A DNA stretch of 39,473 bases from DZBG01 sp049241565 (GCA_049241565.1 JBMLQL010000027.1:1-39473), one strand, 5' to 3'; counted from the first letter of the stretch, positions 1 through 7,733 are shown. Program-made: numbers and translations. The notes: generated by a model from the letters alone, not told the origin.

Positions 1-39
1 GACCTGGTGAATTACAAACTTTATTTTTCGTGGTGAATT

Positions 40-417
40 AGGCCTTTATTCGCCATTTCTGGCAATGACTTTGTTTTTCATGTGGAAGGAAGACCAATTA
101 ACTACTGCACTGTCCAGCTAAATTATCGTGAAGCACAAAGAAAAAAAAGTGGAATTCCTTTTACGGGAACACATATTCTGCGTCACGGGATGGCAAAGCT
201 GGCACGGAAGGTGGGTGGTGGACTTGATGCCGTCTTGGCCATGACCGGACACAAAGACTTAAAGCTCGCTGATCACTACTCAAAGTCCAATGAGGACGAT
301 CAGAGGCACTTTTCTGAGATGATTATGGAGCATATCCGTAGTGAAATTTCTGAGGGAAGTAAAAACCATGCCAGCTTTGAGAACATCATTAGCCTTCAAA
401 AATATCGAAAAGCTTAG
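40..417 (+). pseudogene. tyrosine integrase remnant, C-terminal catalytic end
   Basis: The reading frame matches the last ~115 residues of the complete integrase at 8533-9774: SGNDFVFHVEG, NYREAQRK, HILRHGMAKLARKVGGG, MTGHKDLKLADHYSKSNEDD. It keeps the HxxR box (HILR), the GH motif and the catalytic Tyr (ADHYSK). Upstream of about position 40 the similarity fades, and an in-frame TGA lies at 34-36, so the R1-bearing half is missing or broken here; the rest may lie outside the window. The first usable start is a GTG at 82, which would give 111 residues without the first catalytic Arg. It also differs from the complete copy by one extra Lys and a diverged tail after about residue 85. I read it as the relic of an older element that used the same attachment site, which follows 87 bp after its stop codon. 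Confidence 0.85.
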
Positions 418-451
418 ATTTCGTTTCACGAAAGCTGGCATAGGCTGGCAT
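368..451 (+). repeat. 9-bp arm-type repeats of the left element (agctggcat)
   Basis: An inverted copy (atgccagct) lies at 368-376 inside the integrase remnant. Two direct copies follow the stop codon at 433-441 (agctggcat) and 443-451 (ggctggcat), 10 bp apart. A short inverted repeat (tttcgt/acgaaa, 419-433) sits between them. The layout copies that of the right element, which uses a different word. By analogy with other tyrosine integrases these could be arm-type integrase sites or excisionase sites. Confidence 0.55.
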
Positions 452-489
452 TTCAAAAATTTATGCTAGAATGAACTAGATATTTTAAC

Positions 490-520
490 AGGTTAAGTAT
501 GTTATGCCCGAACTCCCCGA
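490..520 (+). other. attL: duplicated mutM 5' end
   Basis: Positions 504-520 read atgcccgaactccccga, identical to the first 17 bases of mutM (9867-9883) except for one base (ctc/cta, both Leu). A shared aggttaa lies upstream at 490-496 (9855-9861 at the right end), giving a repeat of about 30 bp with a small length difference. Immediately after the core the sequence stops resembling mutM. The copy opens a 24-codon ORF (504-578) that starts like MutM (MPELP) and then runs into element DNA; I read this as a by-product of recombination, not a gene. Confidence 0.82.
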
Positions 521-578
521 TGAGTATTCGGACATCAAAAAACAATCGGCATTTCAAGCGTTTAAGATCGAAAATTAA

Positions 579-1055
579 TCTCAAGTGGATTTCGTCATTT
601 CACCATATTTAATTTGGTTTCATTTTGATTCACAGCTCATGCATGCTAAGTCGGAATAGATGCAGAAAGAAACAACAAAAAAGATAAAATTAAAAAATAT
701 TAACTAATGCCATTCTAATTTTTTTACAATCGGCAGAAGAACAAATTACTTATGAAAAAAACACATTTAACCTGATTCAAATTTTCGGAATAAAGCACTA
801 GCTATTTTAAAGAATGCATCTCTAGTCTTACTCAAAATTTTACCTTTAGACGAGAACATGACGGGTATAAAGGTAAACGAAACCTTAAAATAATCCAGAA
901 AGTTGGATTATAATGACCATCACTCCCCTGAATATTTTTGAAGATACAAAAAAACAAAACCTTCCAAATCAAGTACTCCGCTGGGGAATACCCTTCTGTT
1001 CGAGTCAGGATACCGAAAAATCTCAAGGCTATCTATATAGTGCCGATAACTTTTT
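579..1055. other. AT-rich gene-free left end of the element
   Basis: I see no convincing gene. It contains one copy of the right-end integrase word agtcggaat at 649-657, a second 9-bp word caatcggca at 543-551 (just outside) and 727-735, and a perfect inverted repeat at 890-911 (ataatcca, 6-nt loop, tggattat) that could be an operator or weak terminator. This stretch would be the left arm of the attachment region plus the promoter of the exported-protein operon. Minus-strand ORFs here show no family features. Confidence 0.5.
649..657 (+). repeat. left-arm copy of the 9-bp word agtcggaat
   Basis: This is an exact match to the words repeated after the integrase stop at the other end of the same element (9787-9816). 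Occurrence of the same word at both ends, 145 bp inside the left core and about 50-80 bp inside the right core, fits arm-type binding sites. It is a single 9-mer, so chance cannot be excluded without counting. Confidence 0.45.
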
Positions 1056-1421
1056 ATGAAATTTCTTTTTCTTTGTATCCTATTTCAATCATCTTTAGCC
1101 CTTGCTACAACCTATGCAGTAAGAGACGGAAATAAGTCTTATGTCTTTATCAAGAATAAAAATGAATATATTCTGCGATCACAAGAATTTGATCTAAGCA
1201 TATCAAATTGTTCGTCAGAATCATTGAAAAAATTTGATAGCGATCTGTTGAAAACTACCAAAGAATTAAATTTCAAAAAAACCAACTCCTCACTATATAT
1301 AAAAAAAGACGATAAAATTTTATATGCACCAGTAAAAAGCGAAGCCTTTCAATTCTTTCGTGATCTACCCATCAATTTCATAAAACTGAAAACTTTGAGT
1401 GAAATTACATGCAAAAAATAG
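1056..1421 (+). CDS. small exported protein of unknown function
   Basis: The product is 121 residues with an N-terminal signal peptide (MKFLFLCILFQSSLALA, likely cleaved after ALA). The mature part of about 104 residues is Lys-, Ser- and Asn-rich and has two Cys (in SNCSS and ITCKK) that could form one disulfide outside the cytoplasm. I recognise no family. Its 3' end overlaps the metalloprotease gene by 13 bp in another frame, so the two are translationally coupled and probably act together, for example as a protease and an inhibitor, chaperone or partner; that role is a guess from position. It is strongly AT-rich compared with the backbone, which suggests recent acquisition. No clear Shine-Dalgarno precedes the ATG. 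Confidence 0.7.
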   Translation: MKFLFLCILFQSSLALATTYAVRDGNKSYVFIKNKNEYILRSQEFDLSISNCSSESLKKFDSDLLKTTKELNFKKTNSSLYIKKDDKILYAPVKSEAFQFFRDLPINFIKLKTLSEITCKK

Positions 1422-3208
1422 TTTTCTTGTTTTTTTTAACATCATTCAGCGCATACACTCAAGATGTTGAGAAAATAATCAACAAACTAGAGCAAGTAAA
1501 TCTCAACCTTAATAATCTTGGACAATCAAATCAAAGTTGTAACGACCCAAGAAAATTACTAATAGAGCCACAGTCAAAAATAGCATCTTGTGCCCAAGAA
1601 ATTTGTGGTCCACCATCGCAAGTTCCCTCTTCAACTTTAACTGATCAGAACTTCAAAAGAGAGATACTTGGAAGCACTGAAATCGATCATAACTCAGAGC
1701 TAGAGCAACTCAAGAAAGACCTACGTGAATATTTAAACAATTACGAGGCCGCGAGAGAAGAACTCAAAAAGCTTTATGTAAATGGAAAGATTCAAGCTAA
1801 TACAAAAAACTGGGCAGATTATCGATGGGCGCAGGCTGCATCTCAAGCTTATAAAAAGTTTATAACCTTTGTACCTCAAACCGATATATTAGGCAGAAAA
1901 GATATAAACATCCTTTATAATATCCCAAAAGGTAGTTCGCCCGATTTTATTAGTGGAATAAAGTCTTGGGCCAACGATGAAAAACAAAAAATATTATCAG
2001 ACCCTGCCGAACAGCTAAATATAGGTTTAATTGATCCTTCCGAAGCAGAAGAAATTCTAGCAAGTGAATTTTCTAAATACCGAAGCCCCACAGAAAACTC
2101 ATCTGAAGATTACCGTAATGAATGGACACGTCTGAAAAGCCAATTAGATTCATCCTCTGCTCAGAATAAGAATCAATACTACTTGCTCTTAGGAATAAAC
2201 TCACTAGCACGATTTAGTGAAAGTGGAGTTCCCAAAAAAGAATTAAAAGAATATTGCAGGGATCAAGTCTGCAGAAAAGGTGTCTTAAGTTATATAAACG
2301 AAATAGAATTGAATTCACTATTGTCTTCTATTGCATCAGGGGTTCATATAAACGAAGTGGACATTAACGCAGCAGCTGAAAAATGCTACAGCAATAACCT
2401 CTATAAGAAATATCTCAATAATCGTTCAAAGCCAATGATTGATGACTTTCCTCGAATTTTAGATAACTTTATTTCTACTGGATTAAATGGTTTCTCAACT
2501 TCATGTAGAGAACAATTTAGTAAACATGCTAAAGAAAATATTAAGATTCATTTTGACTTGAGCAGAGAAACTGTAAGGCCACTTCCCGAATTATTGAAAC
2601 ACATTAGCTCCACATTTAATCATGAAGAATTAGTAAACTATAGAGATATTAACATTTTAGAAACCTTTCCAGGATGCGGAGAAACTCTCCCGGGGGGTAA
2701 TTCGTATAGTAACTCTTCAATAGCTCTTTCACCCTTCACCTGTAAATATCTTCCGTATGGTGAAGGTGTCCTATCGCACGAATTGGGTCATGCATTTAGT
2801 GATGCAATTAAAAAGGGTATTCTTAGCAAGGAATGCATTGAGCCACTAAAAGAGTTAAGAAGTTGTGTCAAAAAACAATTTATTACTGAAGGCTTAAAGC
2901 TTGAAAGCGAATACCCTAAAATGTTTGATGATGATGAATGGAAGACCGAAGAAGACACAGCAGACATATTTGCCTTCAGAGCAACATCGAATAATGTGCA
3001 ATTCAAATGTGCTCTACTTTCCCAGAGCGAGGATCGCATGAGTTATGTTTTTAGCACTTCATATAACCCGAGTGAGTCACATAGCCCAGCAATGGTTAGA
3101 GTTGTAAGAGAAGCACTTTATCGTGGTAAGGTAATCTCGTCAGATTGCAGAGAAGCTATGAAAGAAGAGTATCCTAATTATAAACTCGATGTTTGCTCAA
3201 ATCGATAG
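1409..3208 (+). CDS. exported zinc metalloprotease (HExxH), unknown family
   Basis: The product is 599 residues. Residues 1-18 look like a signal peptide (MQKIVFLFFLTSFSAYTQ). The middle is helical and charged, with a likely coiled-coil stretch around 95-125. The catalytic motif HELGH is at 457-461, preceded by a hydrophobic turn (GEGVLS). About 55 residues downstream is TEEDTADIFAF, where E515 with AD at 518-519 fits the E-xx-A-D third zinc ligand of gluzincins. Several Cys pairs (CAQEIC, CRDQVC, a cluster near 478-489) suggest disulfides in an exported protein. It is coupled to the small exported protein just upstream (13-bp overlap). The zinc-protease call rests on the motifs; substrate and family are unknown. 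A role in predation or in attacking a host or competitor surface is speculative. Confidence 0.72.
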   Translation: MQKIVFLFFLTSFSAYTQDVEKIINKLEQVNLNLNNLGQSNQSCNDPRKLLIEPQSKIASCAQEICGPPSQVPSSTLTDQNFKREILGSTEIDHNSELEQLKKDLREYLNNYEAAREELKKLYVNGKIQANTKNWADYRWAQAASQAYKKFITFVPQTDILGRKDINILYNIPKGSSPDFISGIKSWANDEKQKILSDPAEQLNIGLIDPSEAEEILASEFSKYRSPTENSSEDYRNEWTRLKSQLDSSSAQNKNQYYLLLGINSLARFSESGVPKKELKEYCRDQVCRKGVLSYINEIELNSLLSSIASGVHINEVDINAAAEKCYSNNLYKKYLNNRSKPMIDDFPRILDNFISTGLNGFSTSCREQFSKHAKENIKIHFDLSRETVRPLPELLKHISSTFNHEELVNYRDINILETFPGCGETLPGGNSYSNSSIALSPFTCKYLPYGEGVLSHELGHAFSDAIKKGILSKECIEPLKELRSCVKKQFITEGLKLESEYPKMFDDDEWKTEEDTADIFAFRATSNNVQFKCALLSQSEDRMSYVFSTSYNPSESHSPAMVRVVREALYRGKVISSDCREAMKEEYPNYKLDVCSNR

Positions 3209-3266
3209 TCACTGCTTAATTAGTAGCCGAGTCTTCCGGGGTCAAATCAAACGGAGGATCTTTAGA

Positions 3267-3698
3267 TTACCCTACGGCCTGAGCAAGAACTCTTTCTGAT
3301 TTCTCACTCACTGCAAGTGGCATCGTTCCCTTGCCTTCAACCATGATCACATCATAGTCAAAAGCAAGCTCAGGGCGAAGAGCTTTTCTTCCAACTTCTT
3401 CTTGAATGAGCTTAATAAAGCCATGAGACTCGAGTGATCTGCAATCAGCAAGAACATGTTGAGGTTTTCTATTTAAAAGACTAGCAAGCTCATAAACAGA
3501 GCCAGGCCTAAGTTTTGAAATAGCACTTAGGATGTTCGTCTTATTTGATGTCATGAATGATCTGTAAGTATCAAGAGAGTCAAAATTAATTGAATCAGTT
3601 GAGTCAACAAGACTGGTTTTAGATTCAATCGCCTTATTGATATCTTTGAATAGATCATCCATCTCTTGAAAATGAATGGTTAGTTTTTTTAAGCTCAT
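3267..3698 (-). CDS. TumA-like antitoxin, HVO_A0114-type winged-helix regulator
   Basis: This DNA-binding protein is 143 residues from the chosen start. The N-terminal ~60 residues are helical. Residues ~65-125 form a winged-helix motif (ILSAISKLRPGSVYELASLL, QHVLADCRSLESHGFIKL). The start at 3698 makes an ATGA overlap with the upstream toxin stop and follows a GGGAG Shine-Dalgarno at 7-nt spacing; a start 18 bp further up is possible but weaker. In the TumE/TumA family the toxin is paired with an HVO_A0114-like HTH protein that neutralises it and represses the operon. The order here (toxin first, antitoxin second) and the palindromes upstream at 4032-4095 agree with this. Assignment is by sequence pattern and context. 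Confidence 0.7.
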   Translation of the reverse strand: MSLKKLTIHFQEMDDLFKDINKAIESKTSLVDSTDSINFDSLDTYRSFMTSNKTNILSAISKLRPGSVYELASLLNRKPQHVLADCRSLESHGFIKLIQEEVGRKALRPELAFDYDVIMVEGKGTMPLAVSEKSERVLAQAVG

Positions 3699-4012
3699 TT
3701 TAAAATCTCCCGGCATTTAGCTTGAAAAATACTCCAAGCTTCATTCCAATCATCAAGGTGAAGAGACTCTCTGTAATCATGATCCTCTGGAAGCTTATCG
3801 TGAGAGTGAAATCCAAAAGGCTTGTGGTTATCAATTAAAACTACAAGTTCTGTTTCACCCTCATCGTTTATGTCCAAACGAATCAGTTTAAAGACGGCCT
3901 TCACGCCTTCAGGGTATTTATCCGTATCTTCATGGTCTTCGATTGAAACATCAATTTTGTACCTGAAACCATCTTTACCAGTCGTTATCGAAGACTTCTT
4001 GATTGGGTTCAC
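3695..4012 (-). CDS. TumE-like toxin of a type II toxin-antitoxin pair
   Basis: The product is 105 residues, the usual length of TumE/DUF6516 proteins. It has beta-rich N-terminal strands followed by the family-like tail: LVVLIDNHKPFGFHSHDK, then LHLDDWNEAWSIFQAKCREI, a His-rich patch and a C-terminal helix. Translation starts with GTG, preceded by GGAGG. The next gene, an HTH protein, overlaps by 4 bp (ATGA). The toxic activity of TumE proteins is poorly defined, so I give no target. On this element the pair probably stabilises inheritance. An alternative reading is a generic small protein cotranscribed with a regulator. Confidence 0.65.
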   Translation of the reverse strand: MNPIKKSSITTGKDGFRYKIDVSIEDHEDTDKYPEGVKAVFKLIRLDINDEGETELVVLIDNHKPFGFHSHDKLPEDHDYRESLHLDDWNEAWSIFQAKCREILK

Positions 4013-4031
4013 CCTACCTCCATCATAACAC

Positions 4032-4051
4032 TTTTCGGATATATCCGCAAA
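4032..4051. promoter_or_regulatory. palindrome upstream of the toxin-antitoxin operon
   Basis: cggatatatccg (4036-4047) is a perfect 12-bp palindrome, extended by tttt/aaaa arms with one mismatch pair. It lies about 20-40 bp upstream of the TumE-like GTG. The position suits an operator for autorepression by the winged-helix antitoxin. Confidence 0.5.
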
Positions 4052-4071
4052 ACCTATAACTAAGCCTAGTT

Positions 4072-4095
4072 GTTATGACTAATTCTAGTCATAAC
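4072..4095. promoter_or_regulatory. 10-bp-arm inverted repeat, second candidate operator
   Basis: The arms gttatgacta and tagtcataac are perfect, separated by attc. It lies 60-83 bp upstream of the toxin start in the intergenic region shared with the divergent sigma-factor gene. It could be bound by the antitoxin and so might also affect the sigma operon. Confidence 0.5.
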
Positions 4096-4297
4096 TAATT
4101 GAATTTACAATTTAAAAACAAGTAATATTTACAATAATTCCTATTGAGAAGGCCAGAAATTAGGCTTTTTCAACTTTATTTGCCCACCTCGTAAGTACCT
4201 GTTTTTCTGAGATAATCATATTTTATTGGAATTCTTTCGTGATGTTTTTGGATTTCTTGGCACTGGTAAAACTGAGGAACAAGAAACAGAGATTTTT

Positions 4298-4801
4298 ATG
4301 AGTATGAACAAAGAATTATTAGAGGCCATACAACGAAACCAGAGATGGATCGAAAAGAAGTGCCGCATCTGTGAGAAGGATCAATCTAAATGCGAAGAAC
4401 TCATAGGCGACATCCTTCTAAACCTCTACTCCTCAAACGATAATTTTACAAAAAAAGATTCAGTCAATGCTGATGCATGGGTGAAGCGAATTGCAACGAA
4501 CGTGACAGCTTCCCATATTGAAAAAGAGATGGCGGAAAAAAGAATTTTCGATAAGAAGGCTAAAGGCATAGATATTCATCATATAGAAAAACCAAATGCC
4601 AATCATGACCTCAGTGTTGTCATGGATCATATCAACACAAAACTAAATCCCAAAGATCGAGAGATCATGAGTCTCTATCTGATGCAAGAGAGCCAAGCAG
4701 TCATCTCTGAAATCATAGGTCTTGAAGTCGGTACCATCGCTAATCGAATTACTATCATAAAAAAAGAATTGAATGCTTTATTCAATCAGGAGCCAGTATG
4801 A
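4298..4801 (+). CDS. ECF-like RNA polymerase sigma factor
   Basis: The product is 167 residues from the ATG at 4298, in the ECF size range. Residues ~5-90 resemble sigma region 2 (CEELIGDILLNLYSS, DAWVKRIATNVTASHIEKE). After a short linker, ~105-160 resemble region 4 with an HTH (LNPKDREIMSLYLM, ISEIIGLEVGTIANRITIIKK). The frame stays open upstream to a TTG at 4226, which would add 24 residues but lacks a Shine-Dalgarno. Its stop overlaps the next gene by 4 bp (ATGA), as in many sigma/anti-sigma pairs. Direction and proximity suggest it controls this operon and possibly the mobilization genes downstream. The sequence is divergent, so the subgroup is not assignable by eye. Confidence 0.72.
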   Translation: MSMNKELLEAIQRNQRWIEKKCRICEKDQSKCEELIGDILLNLYSSNDNFTKKDSVNADAWVKRIATNVTASHIEKEMAEKRIFDKKAKGIDIHHIEKPNANHDLSVVMDHINTKLNPKDREIMSLYLMQESQAVISEIIGLEVGTIANRITIIKKELNALFNQEPV

Positions 4802-5346
4802 ATAAAAATATTGATCAATTATTAGGAGACCTTGATAGCTATCTTAAACTTAACCATGAGTCCTCTCCAATTGATGTGGAAAAAATAGCTCTCGAACACA
4901 AGAACAAAAAGCTTCGAGAAATAAGAGGCAACTCACATCAACTCAAGGCACTCTTCTTTGCTGGTATAGCTATACTAGGACTTGATCCAAGGATTGAAAC
5001 TTTCATCAATATGAGTGTTGTTGCACTTGCTGTTGCAATCTTGCTCTGGCTTCACAGAAAGACAAAAAAAGATATAGCCCAAATTAATGTGGCCATGAGC
5101 TTTAATGATTTTCATGAGCAAAGAAAAAAAGTCGCGAGCGGACTTCTTAAGCTCTATAGAAGTGTAAGAATTGTGATGTATGCCGTTTTGTTTATGATCA
5201 CTGGAGCTAATATTTACTTTTATCTCAACAATCCTGATGTCCTAAGTTTTATCGTTTATTTGGGAGCAACTCTTCTTGGAGCCTTTCTTATCATTAGAAA
5301 CATGGAAAGCGTCATCCAGGAATATAAGCTCACAATCCAATCTTAA
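4798..5346 (+). CDS. four-helix membrane protein, candidate anti-sigma factor
   Basis: The product is 182 residues. A charged cytosolic N-terminus (~1-46) is followed by hydrophobic segments at about 49-64, 70-85, 123-144 and 149-167. A basic loop (HRKTKKD, HEQRKKVASG) lies between helices 2 and 3. It starts inside the stop codon of the sigma factor gene. Membrane anti-sigma factors typically hold the ECF sigma through a short N-terminal cytosolic segment, and this topology fits. I see no zinc-binding anti-sigma HxxxCxxC motif, so it is not the ZAS class. The role rests on position and topology only. Confidence 0.6.
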   Translation: MNKNIDQLLGDLDSYLKLNHESSPIDVEKIALEHKNKKLREIRGNSHQLKALFFAGIAILGLDPRIETFINMSVVALAVAILLWLHRKTKKDIAQINVAMSFNDFHEQRKKVASGLLKLYRSVRIVMYAVLFMITGANIYFYLNNPDVLSFIVYLGATLLGAFLIIRNMESVIQEYKLTIQS

Positions 5347-5386
5347 AAGTTAATTTAAATTGAGGCCATGAGGCCAAGGAGTTTTT

Positions 5387-6820
5387 ATGTCCAAAAACAA
5401 TAACAAAGCCAAAAGCTCGGAATTAGATATTGTCTCTCCCATTGTTGAGACCTTAACGCCGATTGTAGAAGAAGGCATGAAACTCCTGGCCTCTCTCATT
5501 CAGTTTTTGATGAAAAAATTATTTCAATATATAGAGGTTCGCTTTTTTAATCGCTACCAAGTAGCACCCATAAAAGCAAAATCGCTGAAATCCAAAAAGA
5601 CGAGCGACTTAAGCAACACCCTAGGCTTCTCAGTAAACCATGGCACACCTTTTAAGGCATCTGATCTTAATACCAGAAGACACACTGCTATCATTGGGTC
5701 TACTGGCTCAGGGAAAACCGTCGGCACCTATTTACTGATTGAGCATGCTCTCAAAAAAGGCATGCCTGTTATTTATTTTGATCCAAAGGCCAGCACTGAA
5801 AACATCAATATCTTTAAACGTATTTGTGAAGCGAATAACAAAAAACTCTATATCTTCTCTGATATTGAAGGGCATAAGACTTCTTTTAATCCTCTCATAG
5901 GCGGAAATTTGGGAGATATCAGTGATAAAATCATTAACGCCCTTGAGTGGTCTGAACCCTTTTATAAAAATGAATCAATTGAAGCGCTTGATGATGTTCT
6001 AGGTGCTCTGTCATATTCCAATACCACCATTACACTTGAAGCTATCGCTCAGGAATTAAAGAAGCACAAGAACTTTAAAAATATCAAAGGTCTCTATAAT
6101 CAGCTCTCAAAAGTTGTGACTTCTGAGTATGGAAGCTTACTTAATTCAAAATCTAAGGACACGCTGAGTTTTAATCGCCTTCGAGTTGAACAAGCTTGCC
6201 TTTATATTGGTATATCAGCGATGGGGCATAGTTCAAGTGGAAGTATCTTAAATAAAATGTTCTTCGGAGGTCTTCTTACTCACGCCAAAGAATCATTAAT
6301 TGGTAAAGTCCAAGGATTAAATAATCCGCAAGAGAAACCCATTTCTATTTTCTTTGATGAGCTCTCAAGCACAATCCATGAAGGCTTCATTGATCTTCAA
6401 AACAAGTGCCGCCAAGCTGGTATGGAAATTACTTATGCCACTCAAGGGCCATCAGATATTGATCGCATCAGCCCCACTCTCACTTCTCAGATTTTTGAAA
6501 ATACCAATAACCTTTTTATTTTTAATCAAATCGTCCCCGCCCATACTGAATTCTTTGCCCGAATGTTTGGAACCATCAACTCGGAGAAAAAGACTCACGT
6601 TATAGATAATGACCAAAGACAAAGCATGGGAACAGTCAGAGAGGTAGAAGAATTTCTCGTTCACAGTAACATCTTAAGAAACTTAAGAGTCGGTCAATGT
6701 GTCTTTCTCCAACGAGAACCAAAACGAATTGATCTCCTCAATGTTCGGTATTGGAAGGCCCCCAAAAATATTTATCTATCTCAAGTAGCTGGCAATGAAG
6801 CCTCAAGTATTTTCAACTAA
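5387..6820 (+). CDS. VirD4/TraD-like coupling-protein ATPase
   Basis: The product is 477 residues. Walker A is GSTGSGKT (104-111). Walker B is ISIFFDELSS with D324-E325. A downstream ITYATQGPSDI segment matches the sensor region of TraD/TraG/TrwB ATPases, followed by a TraM-recognition-like region. Residues ~25-50 are amphipathic to hydrophobic but I see no clear pair of N-terminal transmembrane helices, so it may be a soluble or peripheral coupling protein. Its role would be to bring the relaxosome to a type IV secretion channel and drive DNA transfer; the channel is not encoded here. AGGAG precedes the ATG. It is followed after 13 bp by the Replic_Relax-like gene, probably as one operon. 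Confidence 0.8.
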   Translation: MSKNNNKAKSSELDIVSPIVETLTPIVEEGMKLLASLIQFLMKKLFQYIEVRFFNRYQVAPIKAKSLKSKKTSDLSNTLGFSVNHGTPFKASDLNTRRHTAIIGSTGSGKTVGTYLLIEHALKKGMPVIYFDPKASTENINIFKRICEANNKKLYIFSDIEGHKTSFNPLIGGNLGDISDKIINALEWSEPFYKNESIEALDDVLGALSYSNTTITLEAIAQELKKHKNFKNIKGLYNQLSKVVTSEYGSLLNSKSKDTLSFNRLRVEQACLYIGISAMGHSSSGSILNKMFFGGLLTHAKESLIGKVQGLNNPQEKPISIFFDELSSTIHEGFIDLQNKCRQAGMEITYATQGPSDIDRISPTLTSQIFENTNNLFIFNQIVPAHTEFFARMFGTINSEKKTHVIDNDQRQSMGTVREVEEFLVHSNILRNLRVGQCVFLQREPKRIDLLNVRYWKAPKNIYLSQVAGNEASSIFN

Positions 6821-6833
6821 AGGAGGATTAAAA

Positions 6834-7553
6834 ATGAATTATCTTGAAAAAATTGCCCCAAGCTATTTTGAAATATTAACCCCACTCAAAAAATGGAGGA
6901 TACTAAGTGTAAAGGATTTAAAAGACCAAGCAGAGTATCAAAAAAGCGCCTCTTCCTTTTATAAAGTTATCGCTAAGCTTGAAAAAAATCGCTTAATTGA
7001 TAGTTTTATCAATAGTTGGAGTAATGAAAAATTCATCTATCTTCTACCAGAAGCTTTAAAGGTCATAGGAGATGAAAAAACATTACTACCGGTGAATCTG
7101 GATCAGCGTTTTCATGATGCTATTGCCACAAGGATTGCCCTTTTATTTAAGAGCATACCTTTTGTAACAGACATTTACCTAGATCAAGAAATCCCAAGGA
7201 TTTATCCCTTAATGGAGAAGACTCCCGATATTTTAATCGAAGGAGTACAAACAAAACCCTTTAAGCTTGCTGTAGAAATTGAACTGACTCAGAAAAATAA
7301 AACCAGGGTTCAGGAAATTTTCAAATGTCATGATGACTCTAAAATTATTAATAACGTCATCTACATTACAGACAAGCCCAGTGTGTTTAATGCCTATACT
7401 CGCTACTTAAATGAACTCCAAGATGAAATAAATAAGGATCGCTTCATTTTTGTTTTAGAGAAAGAGTTAAACACTAAGACATTCAATATCCTAAGTTCAA
7501 AGGCCTTGTACCGAGGACGAGAAACGAAATTAAAAGAGCTACTGGAAATATAA
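6834..7553 (+). CDS. Replic_Relax-like protein (wHTH plus PD-(D/E)XK-like domain)
   Basis: The product is 239 residues from the ATG at 6834, chosen because AGGAGG lies just before it; an upstream in-frame start overlapping the ATPase gene is less likely. The N-terminal ~80 residues look like a winged helix (FYKVIAKLEKNRLIDSF). The C-terminal part carries PD at 131-132, then E148-I-E150 and K154 (LAVEIELTQK), the arrangement of a PD-(D/E)XK nuclease fold. This resembles replication-relaxation proteins that sit beside TraG/TraD-type ATPases in mobile elements. It is therefore the best candidate for the DNA-processing protein of the element, acting on the inverted repeat just downstream. Nicking activity is inferred, not visible. 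Confidence 0.6.
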   Translation: MNYLEKIAPSYFEILTPLKKWRILSVKDLKDQAEYQKSASSFYKVIAKLEKNRLIDSFINSWSNEKFIYLLPEALKVIGDEKTLLPVNLDQRFHDAIATRIALLFKSIPFVTDIYLDQEIPRIYPLMEKTPDILIEGVQTKPFKLAVEIELTQKNKTRVQEIFKCHDDSKIINNVIYITDKPSVFNAYTRYLNELQDEINKDRFIFVLEKELNTKTFNILSSKALYRGRETKLKELLEI

Positions 7554-7618
7554 TGCCCATCCAAAGCTTGGGTAAAACTAGGGTAATGCACTCTAGGCAT
7601 CTCAAAAATGAATGGGCA
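7554..7618. repeat. inverted repeat tgcccat/atgggca after the Replic_Relax-like gene
   Basis: The arms lie at 7554-7560 and 7612-7618 with about 51 bp between them. The interval holds two gggtaa words about 10-11 bp apart. It lies at the start of the 180-bp non-coding stretch before the orphan gene and may be part of a replication or transfer origin. Confidence 0.35.
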
Positions 7619-7644
7619 ATGAGTTGAAATTTAACACGAAATGC

Positions 7645-7707
7645 GGCCCTTATTCCTGACCTCCCCCTCTCTACGTAGTATTCGAGCAGGAGGTCAGGAA
7701 GCGGGCC
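7645..7707. other. long inverted repeat, candidate oriT or replication origin
   Basis: The perfect 12-bp arms ttcctgacctcc (7653-7664) and ggaggtcaggaa (7689-7700) enclose 24 nt. Within these is a perfect palindrome ctacgtag (7671-7678) close to the centre. Short outer arms ggccc/gggcc (7645-7649, 7703-7707) extend the structure. It lies 100 bp after the Replic_Relax-like gene and 27 bp before the next ORF. Transfer and replication origins often pair such repeats with an adjacent DNA-processing gene. It has no T-run on either side, so it does not look like an intrinsic terminator. Confidence 0.5.
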
Positions 7708-7733
7708 TATAACGCGCAAAAAAAGGAAGAAGT

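Noticed and set aside
504..578. 24-codon ORF starting MPELP
   Set aside because: It is the attachment-site copy of the mutM start running into element DNA; no family match and no purpose as a peptide.
832..1135. Short ORFs on both strands in the element's left end
   Set aside because: No Shine-Dalgarno, signal or domain, low-complexity AT-rich composition, overlapping each other.
4226..4297. TTG start for the sigma factor
   Set aside because: No Shine-Dalgarno; the sigma fold begins after the ATG at 4298. Kept as an alternative.
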